Shown here: piece by piece, positions 24,001-33,300 of the stretch | How positions within the stretch are numbered: the first letter of the stretch is position 1 | How the letters are laid out: each line of letters opens with the position of its first letter | Assembly (NCBI GenBank): GCA_002722735.1 | Contig: PBMR01000015.1 | Coordinates: forward strand, 1 to 33,672 | Source: Methanobacteriota archaeon | GTDB lineage: Archaea; Thermoplasmatota; Poseidoniia; Poseidoniales; Thalassarchaeaceae | DNA length: 33,672 nt | Direction of reading: 5' to 3' | Notes under the pieces: generated by a model | Told to the model about the DNA's origin: nothing | Databases searched by the model: none | What the model saw: the letters and a program-made list of their open reading frames with translations, nothing else | Position numbers and translations under genes: made by a program

Positions 24001-26786
24001 AGTCCATCGCCGTCTGCGTCCTGCATGGCATCTGAAGGGTCCCTAGGATCTAGGGTCCAGTTGTTCCCCCCGGTATAGACATCCCCCAACCACCTCCTAT
24101 GGCGGATCTCCCAACCATCAGGCATACCATCCCCATCCGAGTCTGGATTTGTTGGGTCAGTGGGCCCATCGCTACCACCACCCGAGCCCGAGCCTAGCCA
24201 CCCTCCAAGGTGGACATCCCTTGCTGACTCCCCTGTGTTGGAGTCACAAATGTAAGCCCCATTGAGGTAGTGGCAATCAAATGAAGTCGAGTCAAAGAAC
24301 CAACCCCAATACTCCTCTCCATCACTCAAACCATCGCCATCAGAGTCGGAGTTTCGGGGGTCGGTGCCGTTGAATCCATCCATCGTAGCCGAAATGAATC
24401 GAAACTCGTCCAAGTTGCTCCATTGCCTCGTGTAATCCCCATCGTCACCCCATGAAATCGAAACTCCATCGGCGTCTGGATCTCTGAGGCTGTCGTTGGG
24501 GTCGGTTGGATCTAGGCCGTAAGCTACCTCCCACCCATCTGGCATCCCATCCAAATCCGAATCACGAGAGTTGGGGTTCATGGGTGCGATGTTCATGTAC
24601 CTGCCAGGAGAGATGCCAGCGAAGAGCCACTCCTCCCCGTCTTTGTCTAAAGTTACAATTGAAGTTACGAGCCCGAGAATCCCAGTTTGGTTGAGGTTCA
24701 GCCCAAGTATCCCCGAAGATCCTCCCTCTAAGCACCATGTGCCATCCTTCGACCCAACCACAACCATCCCACTCAGGGGAAGGATTGCACGGACGTCGTT
24801 TGCCCCGGACAGCAGGCCATCGACGTTGAGCATCCTGTCATTATCGAATGCTTCTGTGGGTTGGGATATTATCAGGTCCATGTTGATCTGATGCAGACCG
24901 CCACTTGTGCCCACCCAGACTCCCTCCTCCCCCTCGATTCCATCGTCAATCACAATGGTGTTGACCCTAGCGGCGTTGGTGGAGTCAAAGAGATTGGTAT
25001 TAACGAAATACTCTGCGTTCATGATGTCGAAAATCCACCATGGCTGGCCGATCGAGTTTGATCCGTCAGTAGTATTCCAACCCAGCATCCCAACATCCGT
25101 ACCTATGAACAGAAGCGGGCCCCTCCCAAGAATCTCTACATGTGCGGCCGTGGTAACTGTGGCATTGGAGTCGGAGAGCATTGCTGATAGTTCCACCAGA
25201 GGAGAAGGTTCGAAGCTAGAGGAGTTGGCCTCGAATCCAACTGACAACTTGACCTTCCATGCATTCAATCCTCCGAAAAGCAGGAAGTCGAGGTCATCCG
25301 AATTGGTCTTTAGGGGGGTTATGACAGAGACGGGCCCTATCTCTTGTATTTTCATTGAGTCCATCAAAGGTAGGCCGTTCTCCATCCGGAGGGTGTGGAA
25401 TCCAACATTGGTTCCCAGTAAGAGGTAGTCCGAGTCACCAATCGCATAGCGACTCATCGTCAATGCTTCGATACCTGACTGGAGCTCAAAACTGGAAGTG
25501 GTCCCCCTAAACGGATCTATGACAGTGATTCCAAATCTTGAGCCGACAATTAGGCGGTCCCTTTGTTGATCAGCAATCACGGTGTGGACAGCAGGATCGA
25601 AGAGGCTAGTTGCGGTCGAGTGGTCAAAATTTAGCACCTGGCCATGTTCTGATGAAACCTTGGTGCCCCTGAGACCCGGCCTGACTCCGGATGCCTCATC
25701 GAAGTCGATGGAATACTCCTCATAGTTGCTGAGTGACTCCCCCCAGTGCGCCGTCGATGTAGTTACATCCGGGGTGATGAAGCCATCCCTATTGCCATCC
25801 CATCCATCGTAGTCACTATCTAGGACAGAGTCACTGGCATTACGGGGGTCCATGCCGTGGTGAGCCTCCCAACCGTCGGGAATTCCATCTCCGGGAACTA
25901 TGAGTTGGGCCGCCACGACCTCGTCCCATGAATAATGATCTGAATCGCCAAATCTGGGGTCACTACCCATCCAACCATCAGTAGAAGTAGGTCTGGCGTA
26001 CTGTGTCTGGCAAGCATCCTCAGACAGCCCGTAGATTTGCCCGTAGCACCAAAGTCCATCTCGCTCTGTGACCCATTCTTGAGGAGTGCCATAGAGGTAT
26101 TCTTCGGTGTTTGTGAATCTCTCACTAATGTCGATGGCCCCATCGCTGTTGAAATCGAATCCATCACCGCAGCCCCAACTGAAGTCAACCTCGCATCGAT
26201 CGAAGTCCTCAATCAGATCGCTGGGATCCAGAGGATCGAAGTATTGGCACTCCCAACTCTTCTTCGAATTCAATGGATCGTTTGGGTTGTTGCTGAAAAG
26301 GCCGCCAGTCGTACACATGTATACTTCATAGCCATCAGGAAGGCCATCGCCGTCGGTGTCGGAAACTCTGGGATCGAGGTATTCCCTCAGACCTGTAGCG
26401 GTCTCCTCCGGTGACTTCCCGGTAAGGCTATTCCTCTCTTCGAAGCATCTGTCAATGGTGTAGGGCCAACAGTACTCCTGCAAGGCGGTAAGCCCATCTC
26501 TGTCATTGTCTGAGAGGTTATCAGTGGCGTCGGAGGGGTCAAGGCCACTGATGGTAATCTCCATGGTTACGGTCTCCAAAATGTAGTCGTCCCCGAAAAT
26601 GACTTCGTAGAGATCAGGGATGAGGTCTCCGTCCTGATCAGTGACAGGGGACACAGTGCCTTCTGCGAGGTTCGGATTGGTCGAAGACACCGGGGACTGA
26701 GGCCGGGTTTGAGAAACAAAGGCGAGGCTCGATAGAATGAGGAAGGAAAATATCAGGGCAGACTGCTTGCGCCGCACGTTACTCAC
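21060..26786 (-). CDS. Giant secreted protein of DxDxDG (thrombospondin-3-like) repeats with an internal beta-propeller-like region
   Basis: 1908 residues from GTG 26786. A signal peptide (LIFSFLILSSLAFVSQTRP) leads the mature protein. About 25 calcium-binding-type Asp loops follow, such as DTDGDGLPDGYEVY, DSDGDGMPDGWEIRH, DSDRDGMPDGWEVF and DPDGDGMNNWEEY. They often alternate in roughly 100-residue modules of the pattern DSDxDGMPDGWE, then WTLNP, then DPDGDG..N..EY. At about residues 380-730 the repeats are interrupted by a beta-propeller-like domain (RLIVGSRFGITVIDPF, YLLLGTNVGFHTL, LLFIGTDVGMLGW, GVWVGTSGGLHQI, MVVVGSKDGTWCL). There is no C-terminal membrane anchor; it ends SGSPIRYDDRTTS. 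It is probably a released or cell-surface-associated adhesin or scaffold that rigidifies with calcium; substrate unknown. Confidence 0.92.
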   Translation of the reverse strand: MSNVRRKQSALIFSFLILSSLAFVSQTRPQSPVSSTNPNLAEGTVSPVTDQDGDLIPDLYEVIFGDDYILETVTMEITISGLDPSDATDNLSDNDRDGLTALQEYCWPYTIDRCFEERNSLTGKSPEETATGLREYLDPRVSDTDGDGLPDGYEVYMCTTGGLFSNNPNDPLNSKKSWECQYFDPLDPSDLIEDFDRCEVDFSWGCGDGFDFNSDGAIDISERFTNTEEYLYGTPQEWVTERDGLWCYGQIYGLSEDACQTQYARPTSTDGWMGSDPRFGDSDHYSWDEVVAAQLIVPGDGIPDGWEAHHGMDPRNASDSVLDSDYDGWDGNRDGFITPDVTTSTAHWGESLSNYEEYSIDFDEASGVRPGLRGTKVSSEHGQVLNFDHSTATSLFDPAVHTVIADQQRDRLIVGSRFGITVIDPFRGTTSSFELQSGIEALTMSRYAIGDSDYLLLGTNVGFHTLRMENGLPLMDSMKIQEIGPVSVITPLKTNSDDLDFLLFGGLNAWKVKLSVGFEANSSSFEPSPLVELSAMLSDSNATVTTAAHVEILGRGPLLFIGTDVGMLGWNTTDGSNSIGQPWWIFDIMNAEYFVNTNLFDSTNAARVNTIVIDDGIEGEEGVWVGTSGGLHQINMDLIISQPTEAFDNDRMLNVDGLLSGANDVRAILPLSGMVVVGSKDGTWCLEGGSSGILGLNLNQTGILGLVTSIVTLDKDGEEWLFAGISPGRYMNIAPMNPNSRDSDLDGMPDGWEVAYGLDPTDPNDSLRDPDADGVSISWGDDGDYTRQWSNLDEFRFISATMDGFNGTDPRNSDSDGDGLSDGEEYWGWFFDSTSFDCHYLNGAYICDSNTGESARDVHLGGWLGSGSGGGSDGPTDPTNPDSDGDGMPDGWEIRHRRWLGDVYTGGNNWTLDPRDPSDAMQDADGDGLSNICEYEWANLHNRVMALGLDTHGESKESAANWFSTDPNSVDSDHDSLPDGWEARYSCHWPSENAGINPMNGSDFLNNPDGDGYDYNHDGTLDLGESLVNWLEYHLKSEILLPSGTSSGEYYPGNLTSVLPHESWEGLAPGSFGEYIGSYYESLSAGLPTDDIGTSDPLSSDSDRDGMPDGWEVFNARWSLFEQDWTLNPVNSDDRLGDPDGDGMNNWEEYNVIDGQLSESDGNISVPQFYLSDAAGSLLETPWIGAESPLSFGSFITEEQGNSTGSTADPNNPDSDGDGLLDGVELIFSKWNSTDSVWTLNPLTPNDGSYDSDGDGIRDLTELSLTANGPVNGELSPPDAPLFWEEADQLNHLDSVNRIYRILFNKEGRAELAMEQFSDWQDGHAAKPLLSSIIGITDPNEIDTDRDGMSDGYEYWFTGWDLEDNRWTMNPLSDTDSDFDSDGDSYDCNEDGEISDSESFDNLAEYDSRWYGKRLAIGSMPNGTGMVSYGSDAVTAQIEENGLSMEAAWGQLYLQFATKSLSSSEKMGLINSFNPDNFNSTLIGISDPTDADSDRDGMPDGWEFCYSLYGEVLPVNSFRWSLNPINPLDANYDPDADGWFDRLIGDNPAEQGTWANREFSAYAPDQQIANGVTALYFTNIMEFHNGTKPLDLDSDGDSIAMTPVFQGGIMIDYVRDMSLSDGLEIFKYGTNPLDNDTDGDMMPDFYEHYRGWNETNDNWSSFYKIEVQWQEVTPNNWKPVDISKGYIARPSLGWTWFTHDATDPSDAAQDADMDGEWACSGSSCTYEPYNNFQEYYAVVNATLSSPSAVRASSLHDCSGDTVEEWWQLRETLLGTCSGSNSLSSNYLRMNRLNNGDSLYALIIDDNDADYEDVNTSDDIIFVNGAWTDEFNRLAGDRYHLPNIGLGENPYGWWYLDIDGDLIADGTDPTNWDTDGDWLNDFFEIDDDLLDGIRGNSGSPIRYDDRTTS

Positions 26787-26810
26787 CCGATGCGTTTTTC
26801 CCTACTTGGG

Positions 26811-26820
26811 TGATTTATCA
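26811..26820 (-). promoter_or_regulatory. Candidate TATA box of the giant secreted-protein gene
   Basis: On the minus strand TGATAAATCA, itself nearly palindromic, lies 25-34 bases before the GTG at 26786. There is no purine-rich ribosome binding site in between. Position and context fit a leaderless archaeal transcript. It resembles the element before the subtilase gene (GATAAA shared). Confidence 0.5.
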
Positions 26821-26895
26821 TGGTGATGGAGCGCCGTTCGGACATAGATAGATAGATCGAGGTAGTGGCTAACCGCCAAGGTCTTGGAAAAGCGT

Positions 26896-26947
26896 GTGAT
26901 TGGGACAAGATTATGGATTGATTCAAAGGGTACTGTGAGTGGGACAA
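26896..26947 (+). repeat. Pair of 13-base direct repeats upstream of the metallo-beta-lactamase gene
   Basis: GTGATTGGGACAA at 26896-26908 and GTGAGTGGGACAA at 26935-26947 agree at 12 of 13 positions and are 39 bases apart, start to start. The second ends seven bases before the ATG at 26955. A repeat of this length in a 168-base gap is unlikely by chance and suggests a binding site for a regulator. A short GATA-type microsatellite (ATAGATAGATAGAT, around 26845-26860) lies further upstream in the same gap. Confidence 0.45.
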
Positions 26948-26954
26948 AGGCACA

Positions 26955-27761
26955 ATGAGCATCGAGATTACTCATCTGGGTTCAGGCAGTAAAGGCAACG
27001 CCGCACTTTTAAGCTCCGGAGACTCAAGGGCCTTGATTGATTGCGGATTCAGCCTCAGGCAAACTGAGAAGAGGCTGTCATTGATTGGAGTCGCGCCGGA
27101 TTCGATTGATGCCATTCTCGTAACGCACCATCACAAGGACCACTCTGGCTCCGCTCTCAATGCCTCGAAATCATGGGGTGCCAAACTCCACTGTAATCTA
27201 GAAACTGCAATGAGATTGGGGTGGCGCCCTCTGGAGGACTGCAGGACGTTCAGCAATCTCGAGAGGGTAGAGTGTGCCACTGGACTCAGTCTGATAACAG
27301 TTCCAGTTCCTCATGACGATGCCGAAAACGTTGCCGTAATCGCCAGCGATAGAGAAGGGGGGAGGGTTGCCATAGTGACTGACCTCGGAGAGGCCACTGC
27401 TGAATTGGAGAAGCATCTTCGTGGCTGCAACCACATCTCAATCGAAGCGAATTACGATTACACTAAACTCATCCAAGGGCCCTACCCTGATTCCCTCAAA
27501 CGAAGGATTTCGGGACGGGGTGGACATCTTTCGAATACCCAAACCGCCGAACTATTGGGAAACGTGTGCCACTCGGGATTGGATAGCATCGTCCTATGTC
27601 ACCTTTCTGAGAAAAACAACGCCCCCCATTTGGCGGAGAGCGAGGTCCTCATGACCATAGGGGATACTTTCTCTGGTGATATTTCCGTCTCAAAACAGAG
27701 TGGGCCGGAGTTCAGTCACTGGACCGGAAATGCGGGATCACGGCGATTCGCGGCTGCCTAA
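26955..27761 (+). CDS. Metallo-beta-lactamase-fold hydrolase, WalJ/YycJ-like
   Basis: 268 residues. The N-terminus THLGSGSKGNAALLSSGDSRALIDCGFS is the signature of the YycJ/WalJ/VicX subgroup. The metal site is VTHHHKDHSGSALN, with further ligands likely in VPHDDAENVAV, VTDLGEAT and the C-terminal SIVLCHLSEKNN. EANYDYTKLIQGPYPDSLKRRI and GGHLSNTQTAELL are also subgroup blocks. Bacterial relatives are 5'-3' DNA exonucleases acting in repair, or modulate the WalRK system. WalRK is absent here, so a nuclease or phosphodiesterase role is the safer expectation. It is cytoplasmic. The gene is divergent from the giant secreted-protein gene and convergent with the STAND-regulator gene, with no gap. 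Confidence 0.9.
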   Translation: MSIEITHLGSGSKGNAALLSSGDSRALIDCGFSLRQTEKRLSLIGVAPDSIDAILVTHHHKDHSGSALNASKSWGAKLHCNLETAMRLGWRPLEDCRTFSNLERVECATGLSLITVPVPHDDAENVAVIASDREGGRVAIVTDLGEATAELEKHLRGCNHISIEANYDYTKLIQGPYPDSLKRRISGRGGHLSNTQTAELLGNVCHSGLDSIVLCHLSEKNNAPHLAESEVLMTIGDTFSGDISVSKQSGPEFSHWTGNAGSRRFAAA

Positions 27762-30293
27762 CTATTTCCCCATTACCGCTCGATGAACTAAGTTCTGGAC
27801 CTCCCTCATGCTGTCCACAGCCCCCAGTTCTCTGAACAGTGCGAGTGAGCGCTGGAGGTAGTCCATTCGCTGCGATCGATCGGACTCAACCTCTCCGAGG
27901 CGCGCTAGTAACTCGCCCTGTAGCATTCTGAAGTCGTTCGCTTCGGCCACTACCAGGCCATTGAGGTAGTGTTCACCCGCCTCATCCCCCCTACCAGCAT
28001 CCACCAGTACTTGCCCTAGCAGCATCTCAATCTCCACCGCGCTTCTTGGGTCATCGAGGTGGGAGAGTGTTTCCAGAGCACCGGAGTAGTGGTGGAGCGC
28101 TAGCTCGTTGTCAGAAATCTTTGCATAGAATCTGCCGAGGACTGCTCTCGAGCGCGCGTGGAGGAAAACTTGGTCGGTATCCTTGGTGTTTTCGAAGGAC
28201 GCAAGAGCATGCTCTCTGGCCCTGTCCAATTCCCCCATCTCGATGAAGGCAGAAGCTAGCCTGATTCTGGCTTCGTTGAGTTCGGGGCCAACCTCGAGCT
28301 TCAACAGGTCCTCCACATTGCCATAGACCTCTAGTGCGCGTCTGACGTCCCTCCTCCTCCTGAATATGTATCCCATGTTATTGTATGAGCGCGCTGCCCC
28401 GATCGCATCGCGAATGTCTTTGTGGGTTTGTATCTGGAGGGCTTTGCGATGAAGTTCCAGCGCGTCGTCCATTGCTCCACGTTTCACGGCAATGTCAGCC
28501 CTAGCAGAAAGGAGGCGGGCTAGTTCGGGACTGATTTTCCTCCCGATATTCCTAGTAGCAGCGTCGTATTCGGTCTCCGCTTCGTCCCATCTCCCCTGGA
28601 TGGAGAGGATATCTCCCTTTAGTTCCCGTATCAGACCCCAGCTCTTTGCGTCGAAGTCGTTCCTATCAAGGGTGTTCAAAATTGAGAGTAGTTCCGTATG
28701 GCCGGTGCTCACTAAACTGTGGCCCTCTGAAAACAGAATCTCGGTCAGGCCATCGTCGTCCCCGGTATTCCTAAGGTGATGAATGAACTCAATCCTATCG
28801 GCAGCATTGTCTTTCCTGTTCCTATACCACTCCACGGCAATCGAATGTAATTCCTTCCTCAGTTCATCGTCCATCGAACGCATCAGAAATTCTCTAACGA
28901 GATCGTGGACATCGTAGTTTTCCGTATCGGACTGTCGGGCTAATCCTTTTTCGACCAATTCATCAAGCAGGTCAGTACTCCCTTCTACTTGCTTGACCGC
29001 ATGAATTGGGATGGGTTCACGAAAAACAGCAATTGCTCCGAGTAGGCGCTTTTCGGCACCTGAAAGGCGGCTGAATATTTCCTGTTCAACGAAAGCCTCC
29101 AGAGTGGCATGGAATGTATCCGCGACATTCCCCCGGTTGATGAGTTCGAGAATAAGGGGGTGCCCCCGGGATAGGGAGTAAATATTGGAGAACTGCTCGT
29201 GATTCAACTCGGGCATGGCAGTCAGAATCTGCTTGCTGGAATCCTCGTCCAGCCCCTGGAGAGGCATCACCAGCGTGACTATCTTTCCAGTTCTGTCAGA
29301 TTCAGGGACGACCATTCGGAATGAACGGGAGAACATGACGAGGCCGACTTCCTTCAGATTGGGGATTCTCAAGGTGAGTTCGCGAAGAATGGCGTACAGA
29401 GTCTCGTCGCCCACCTTGTGGAGGTCATCGATGACGATCAAAGAGGGAGATACCGAGAGCCCTGACTCGATTAGGTTCACTGTCATGATTGGTTGGGGGA
29501 CGGGCGTGGAGGCAAGGTAGTCAGAGAGATCGTTGTGACCTATCGACGCCAACCATTCAGAACATGCCTCGAGAAATGCGCGTGATCCCTCCCAGTCCTG
29601 ACATCTGTGGTACAGGAGATTCCTTCGATGAGTAAATCTTTCCAATATTTTCGTCGATAAGGAAGTCTTGCCAATTCCCGCAATCCCAGGAAGTAGGATT
29701 GAGCCGGATTTGGCCTCGAGTAAATCGGCCATAACATCGAGTTCCTTCGTCCTGCCGTAGAAGCGACGAGTGCGTGGTAGGTCGTTGAGATAGGAAATGA
29801 GTTGTTTTTCGATGTGCTTGGAGAGGTCTCTCTCTATGAGATCTGGTGTGAGCCCTGTGAGGTCTATGGTACCCGAATCGTCCATGTAGCGGAGCATATC
29901 GACATGGCGAAGAGGCAGGTTCGTCACCTCCAATGCATAAGAGAGGGTGGTGGATTCGGAGCGACCGTCGGGGTGTACAAGCCTGACCGGCTGCTCGGAT
30001 ACCTTGTTCCAAATCTCATCGGCGACACTAGCGCCATCCTCGGTGAGGAAGTATGCCTTGCGCTTCCTGGTGACTCCAGTGACATGAGCCTGACGCTCGA
30101 TGAGGTGGCCAGATTCTTTCATTCCTGAGATTGCTCTGGGAACGTTAGACCGAGCGATTGCGACGGAGTTAGCAATTCCCATCTGTGATAGTGCGAACGG
30201 AACTTCGACCTTGTCGCTGTGGTCCGTATAGTCACGAAGATGCAGGAAGATTCGCTCTTGGACCCCAGGGCGGGTCGCAGACATCGTGGCCAT
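27762..30293 (-). CDS. Winged-helix / STAND-type ATPase / TPR regulator
   Basis: 843 residues from ATG 30293; ATG 30284 is an alternative and the frame also opens at TTG 30308. The N-terminal 110 residues form a winged-helix-type domain (GVQERIFLHLRDY, VAIARSNVPRAISGMKESGHLIERQ, RKAYFLTEDG). The NTPase domain follows, with Walker A LPGIAGIGKTSLSTKIL and Walker B SLIVIDDLHKV, then STAND-like arginine and helical regions (RGHPLILELIN, DVHDLVREFLMRSM). The C-terminal third is TPR repeats (RWDEAETEYDAATR, AMDDALELHRKALQI, DVRRALEVYGNVEDLL, DNELALHHYSGALETL). The layout resembles MalT/AfsR-type regulators: TPRs sense an inducer and ATP-driven assembly exposes the DNA-binding domain. The ligand is unknown. 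It follows the beta-helix surface-protein gene on the same strand after 50 bases, so it may control or be co-transcribed with surface genes. Confidence 0.92.
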   Translation of the reverse strand: MATMSATRPGVQERIFLHLRDYTDHSDKVEVPFALSQMGIANSVAIARSNVPRAISGMKESGHLIERQAHVTGVTRKRKAYFLTEDGASVADEIWNKVSEQPVRLVHPDGRSESTTLSYALEVTNLPLRHVDMLRYMDDSGTIDLTGLTPDLIERDLSKHIEKQLISYLNDLPRTRRFYGRTKELDVMADLLEAKSGSILLPGIAGIGKTSLSTKILERFTHRRNLLYHRCQDWEGSRAFLEACSEWLASIGHNDLSDYLASTPVPQPIMTVNLIESGLSVSPSLIVIDDLHKVGDETLYAILRELTLRIPNLKEVGLVMFSRSFRMVVPESDRTGKIVTLVMPLQGLDEDSSKQILTAMPELNHEQFSNIYSLSRGHPLILELINRGNVADTFHATLEAFVEQEIFSRLSGAEKRLLGAIAVFREPIPIHAVKQVEGSTDLLDELVEKGLARQSDTENYDVHDLVREFLMRSMDDELRKELHSIAVEWYRNRKDNAADRIEFIHHLRNTGDDDGLTEILFSEGHSLVSTGHTELLSILNTLDRNDFDAKSWGLIRELKGDILSIQGRWDEAETEYDAATRNIGRKISPELARLLSARADIAVKRGAMDDALELHRKALQIQTHKDIRDAIGAARSYNNMGYIFRRRRDVRRALEVYGNVEDLLKLEVGPELNEARIRLASAFIEMGELDRAREHALASFENTKDTDQVFLHARSRAVLGRFYAKISDNELALHHYSGALETLSHLDDPRSAVEIEMLLGQVLVDAGRGDEAGEHYLNGLVVAEANDFRMLQGELLARLGEVESDRSQRMDYLQRSLALFRELGAVDSMREVQNLVHRAVMGK

Positions 30294-30343
30294 AGTTCTC
30301 AGCCCCAACCTCTACTCAATAATGTTGGTAGCGGTCGGGCAGA

Positions 30344-33300
30344 TCATTCGGGGTCATGGTATTCGGGATCCGCGACCCACTCCTCCTCAATGGGGTTCCA
30401 AAGCCACCCGGGATAATCCTCATGTTGCTCCAACTGGGGATTCTGTTCTGCGATTGGAGGGGGCGTTTGGTCGTCAGCCTTCGCCCAAGCATAAGGGTCG
30501 TCGGGCTCATCGAGCTCCGTTGAGAGGGTGGCAGGTGACTTCTGGTATTCATCATCATCCTCGATTTCGACTAAGAAGTAAGCCAGAGCGCCAAACAGCA
30601 CGATTACGATAACGCCACCCAGAGCGATCTTGTTCCAGTTCGACCCCTCTTCCTCTGGTTGGCCCAATTGAATAGGCTCCCCAGGGGTAAAATCACCGCT
30701 GTAGCTAAATTGGGGGGTGGCGGAGGAACCTTGGATTCTTGATGCAGGTATGCCGAGTACCCAAGTTCCATCCTCGCCCACTATGGTGTTGTTGACCGGA
30801 ATCCCGCCAATTAGTACGGTGACCTGCTTACCTGGAAGGCCGGCACCCGAATACACGGAAATCCCATCTAACTCCACCCAACTCTCCTCCGGGGACTCTA
30901 TCGAGAACTGAATGGGTACGACAGTAAAGGAAATAGGAAGTGAGTTGACCTTGGAACCAAAAGAATCGGTTGCAATGAATATGACATCGTTTAGCGTCCA
31001 GGAGCCTATGTCTGGATCGTAGAAGAACATGTCCGCCGGGTTATAGTATGCCAGGCCATCACCTCCGACATTAATCACGATGGCAAAGTTGTCATCGGCA
31101 GAATCGGAGGTATCGTTGAACACTGAGATGTACTGTATGTCCCCATCGACATCGCTGAAGAATTCCATCAGATCGATCTCAGCCGTGGTGCACCTATTAG
31201 CAGAGCTTGACTCGGTATCGCAGAATAGTGTAAACTCACTAACCCATTCGTCGGGGTTGAACAGGGGCTGGTTGTTGCCTGCGTCGGGCGGGTTATCGGC
31301 AACGATCCCCACTTCGGCCCAGCCACTGAAGTCCATTCCATCATAGGATCTAATTCTGATCAAGTAGTCAGCGTCATGCCGAAGTTGGGTGGTGTCCCAC
31401 TCGATTTCCCATTCACCATCTGACGAGAATTCGTGGGTCGAGGCGAGGTGTACGGTGATGTAGTCGTTGGAAACGTCCTTGACCTCCACATCCACCCTTG
31501 TAACCCCGCCATCGAAGTCCCTCGCCACCCCGCTAAGTAGCGTACTCTCGGAGACTGAGATTCTGGAGCCCGCCTGTGGCTGGTTGACACTGATGGTCGG
31601 TTGGCTGTTCGAGTTGTCTATGCCCAGCGTCAGAACCACCGGTTGGCATTCATCAATGATGCCATTGCAGAAGTCGGAGTCGGATGCCCAAACGGTAAAT
31701 GTGAAGGTGGCGAGATCCCGAGGTTGTCCACTGAAGTCCCATTCCCAAGCCCAACTGCCATCATCGTTGGATTGGACTGGAGTCGTGACTTGGAAGTTCG
31801 GGCCCTCGATCTGGAAATATACCAGTCCAACGTCCTTGTTGCACTCCGAAGGGCAGCCATAGGAATCCTGGGCTGTACCGGTAAAACTCACAGAACCCCC
31901 GTCGTGCGATGAGTACGAGCTCGGTGAGGTTACGTAAACTGTAGGGGGCTGTGTGTTGAGCTTGAATGTCTTTGAGACAATAGGGCTGTAATCGATTCCA
32001 TCAAAGGCACGTAGTTCAAAGGTATAATCGCCCTCGCCAGCAATGCCACTCATATCGAAGGCGTAGTACCAGGAACTGAAAGGCCGATTGAACCTAGTGA
32101 CCTGCCCCTCCCCGGTCCCGCTGGTGTCGACGGCAATGCCGGCATCCCCCCATACATTGGTGAACGGGTCCTTGACCTGTATCGAGTGGACGTAACCGCG
32201 TTGGTCCCACTGAGCCAACTGGTCGGTAGCGTAACTGTTCGCCAATTGACCATCGTGCGCGCTGCCAGTGATGTTGACAATCCGCCGGTAGGAGTATCCA
32301 TTTTCTTGGGTCACAGTAACCGTCGGAGCGAGGTTTTCGAGACTGACAGTCTCTTGGTAAGAGCTGTCTACGAGGGTGAACTCTCCACGGTAGTAACCGA
32401 AACCGAACCTGTATGCGGTATACCTGTATAGGGACATCTCCCTAGTGCCCGCGGAGTAGTTGCAGTCATTGTCATTCGTATCAGTGGTTAGGTCGCCATC
32501 GTTGTCGATGCCATCGGAGCAAGAGTCCTCGTACTCGTCATCCGCGAATCCATCGGGGTTGTCACCACCACCAAGCCCCCTGAAGTCAAGATGGAAATTG
32601 GAGGGAAGGGAGATCCAGGGGGTGAATCCGTCGGACTGGGTTTTGATGGAGTAGAGGTCGTTCCCTAGGGCGTCCTCGACGAGGAGCAGGGCATCGTTAA
32701 CCCTCTCCCCCTTAATCAGTGCCTGGAACCTGACCAGCTCAGCCCTGCTGATCTGAACCGCGAAGTGTGTGGGTTGGGTTTCAATCTTGATTTTAGAGAG
32801 GTCGAGGTTGGACAAGTTGGCGAAGGTGAAAACCGTGGAGTTGTTGTCCATGTTAACCGCGAGGGGGAAATTTCGCGGAGTCATGTTGTCGCAGTTTGCG
32901 CAGTTCTTGACCGGAGTAGGCACAATAGAGCCCTGAAATCCGTTAGCAGGCCATGCCTCTTGGTCTGGCCAGTCAAGGAGAACTGGGTGCTCTCCCGAAG
33001 GGGGGCTCGGAATGTACTCGGACTGAACGGTGATTGAGCCCTTGGTGACGTTGTAAGTTACTTCGACCCCATTCCACGTGTTCTCTGAGAAGAAGCCGAG
33101 GGTGCCATATTGATCGGCTTCGGAGTAGCCGCTGTCGAAGTTCCTTAGAATGGCACCCGACTTAAGGACGTTGAAGACGTTTCTCTGGATGTCAAGAAGC
33201 GAGCCGACTGCCCTGATGCCATCGGCAGTGCCACCGGCGTTGACGACGTTGTCGTACATCGTCACACCGGTCACGAAAGCATGAACGGCTGGGCATGTGA

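Noticed and set aside
24907-25428. 173-residue plus-strand open frame opposite the giant repeat protein
   Set aside because: Reverse-strand shadow of the propeller region; Ser/Pro-rich with no domain.
21060-26786. The strongly repetitive DNA could be read as a tandem-repeat or CRISPR-like array
   Set aside because: The repeats are at protein level (Asp loops) with varied codons and irregular spacing, and lie in one long open frame; no constant repeat/spacer pattern.
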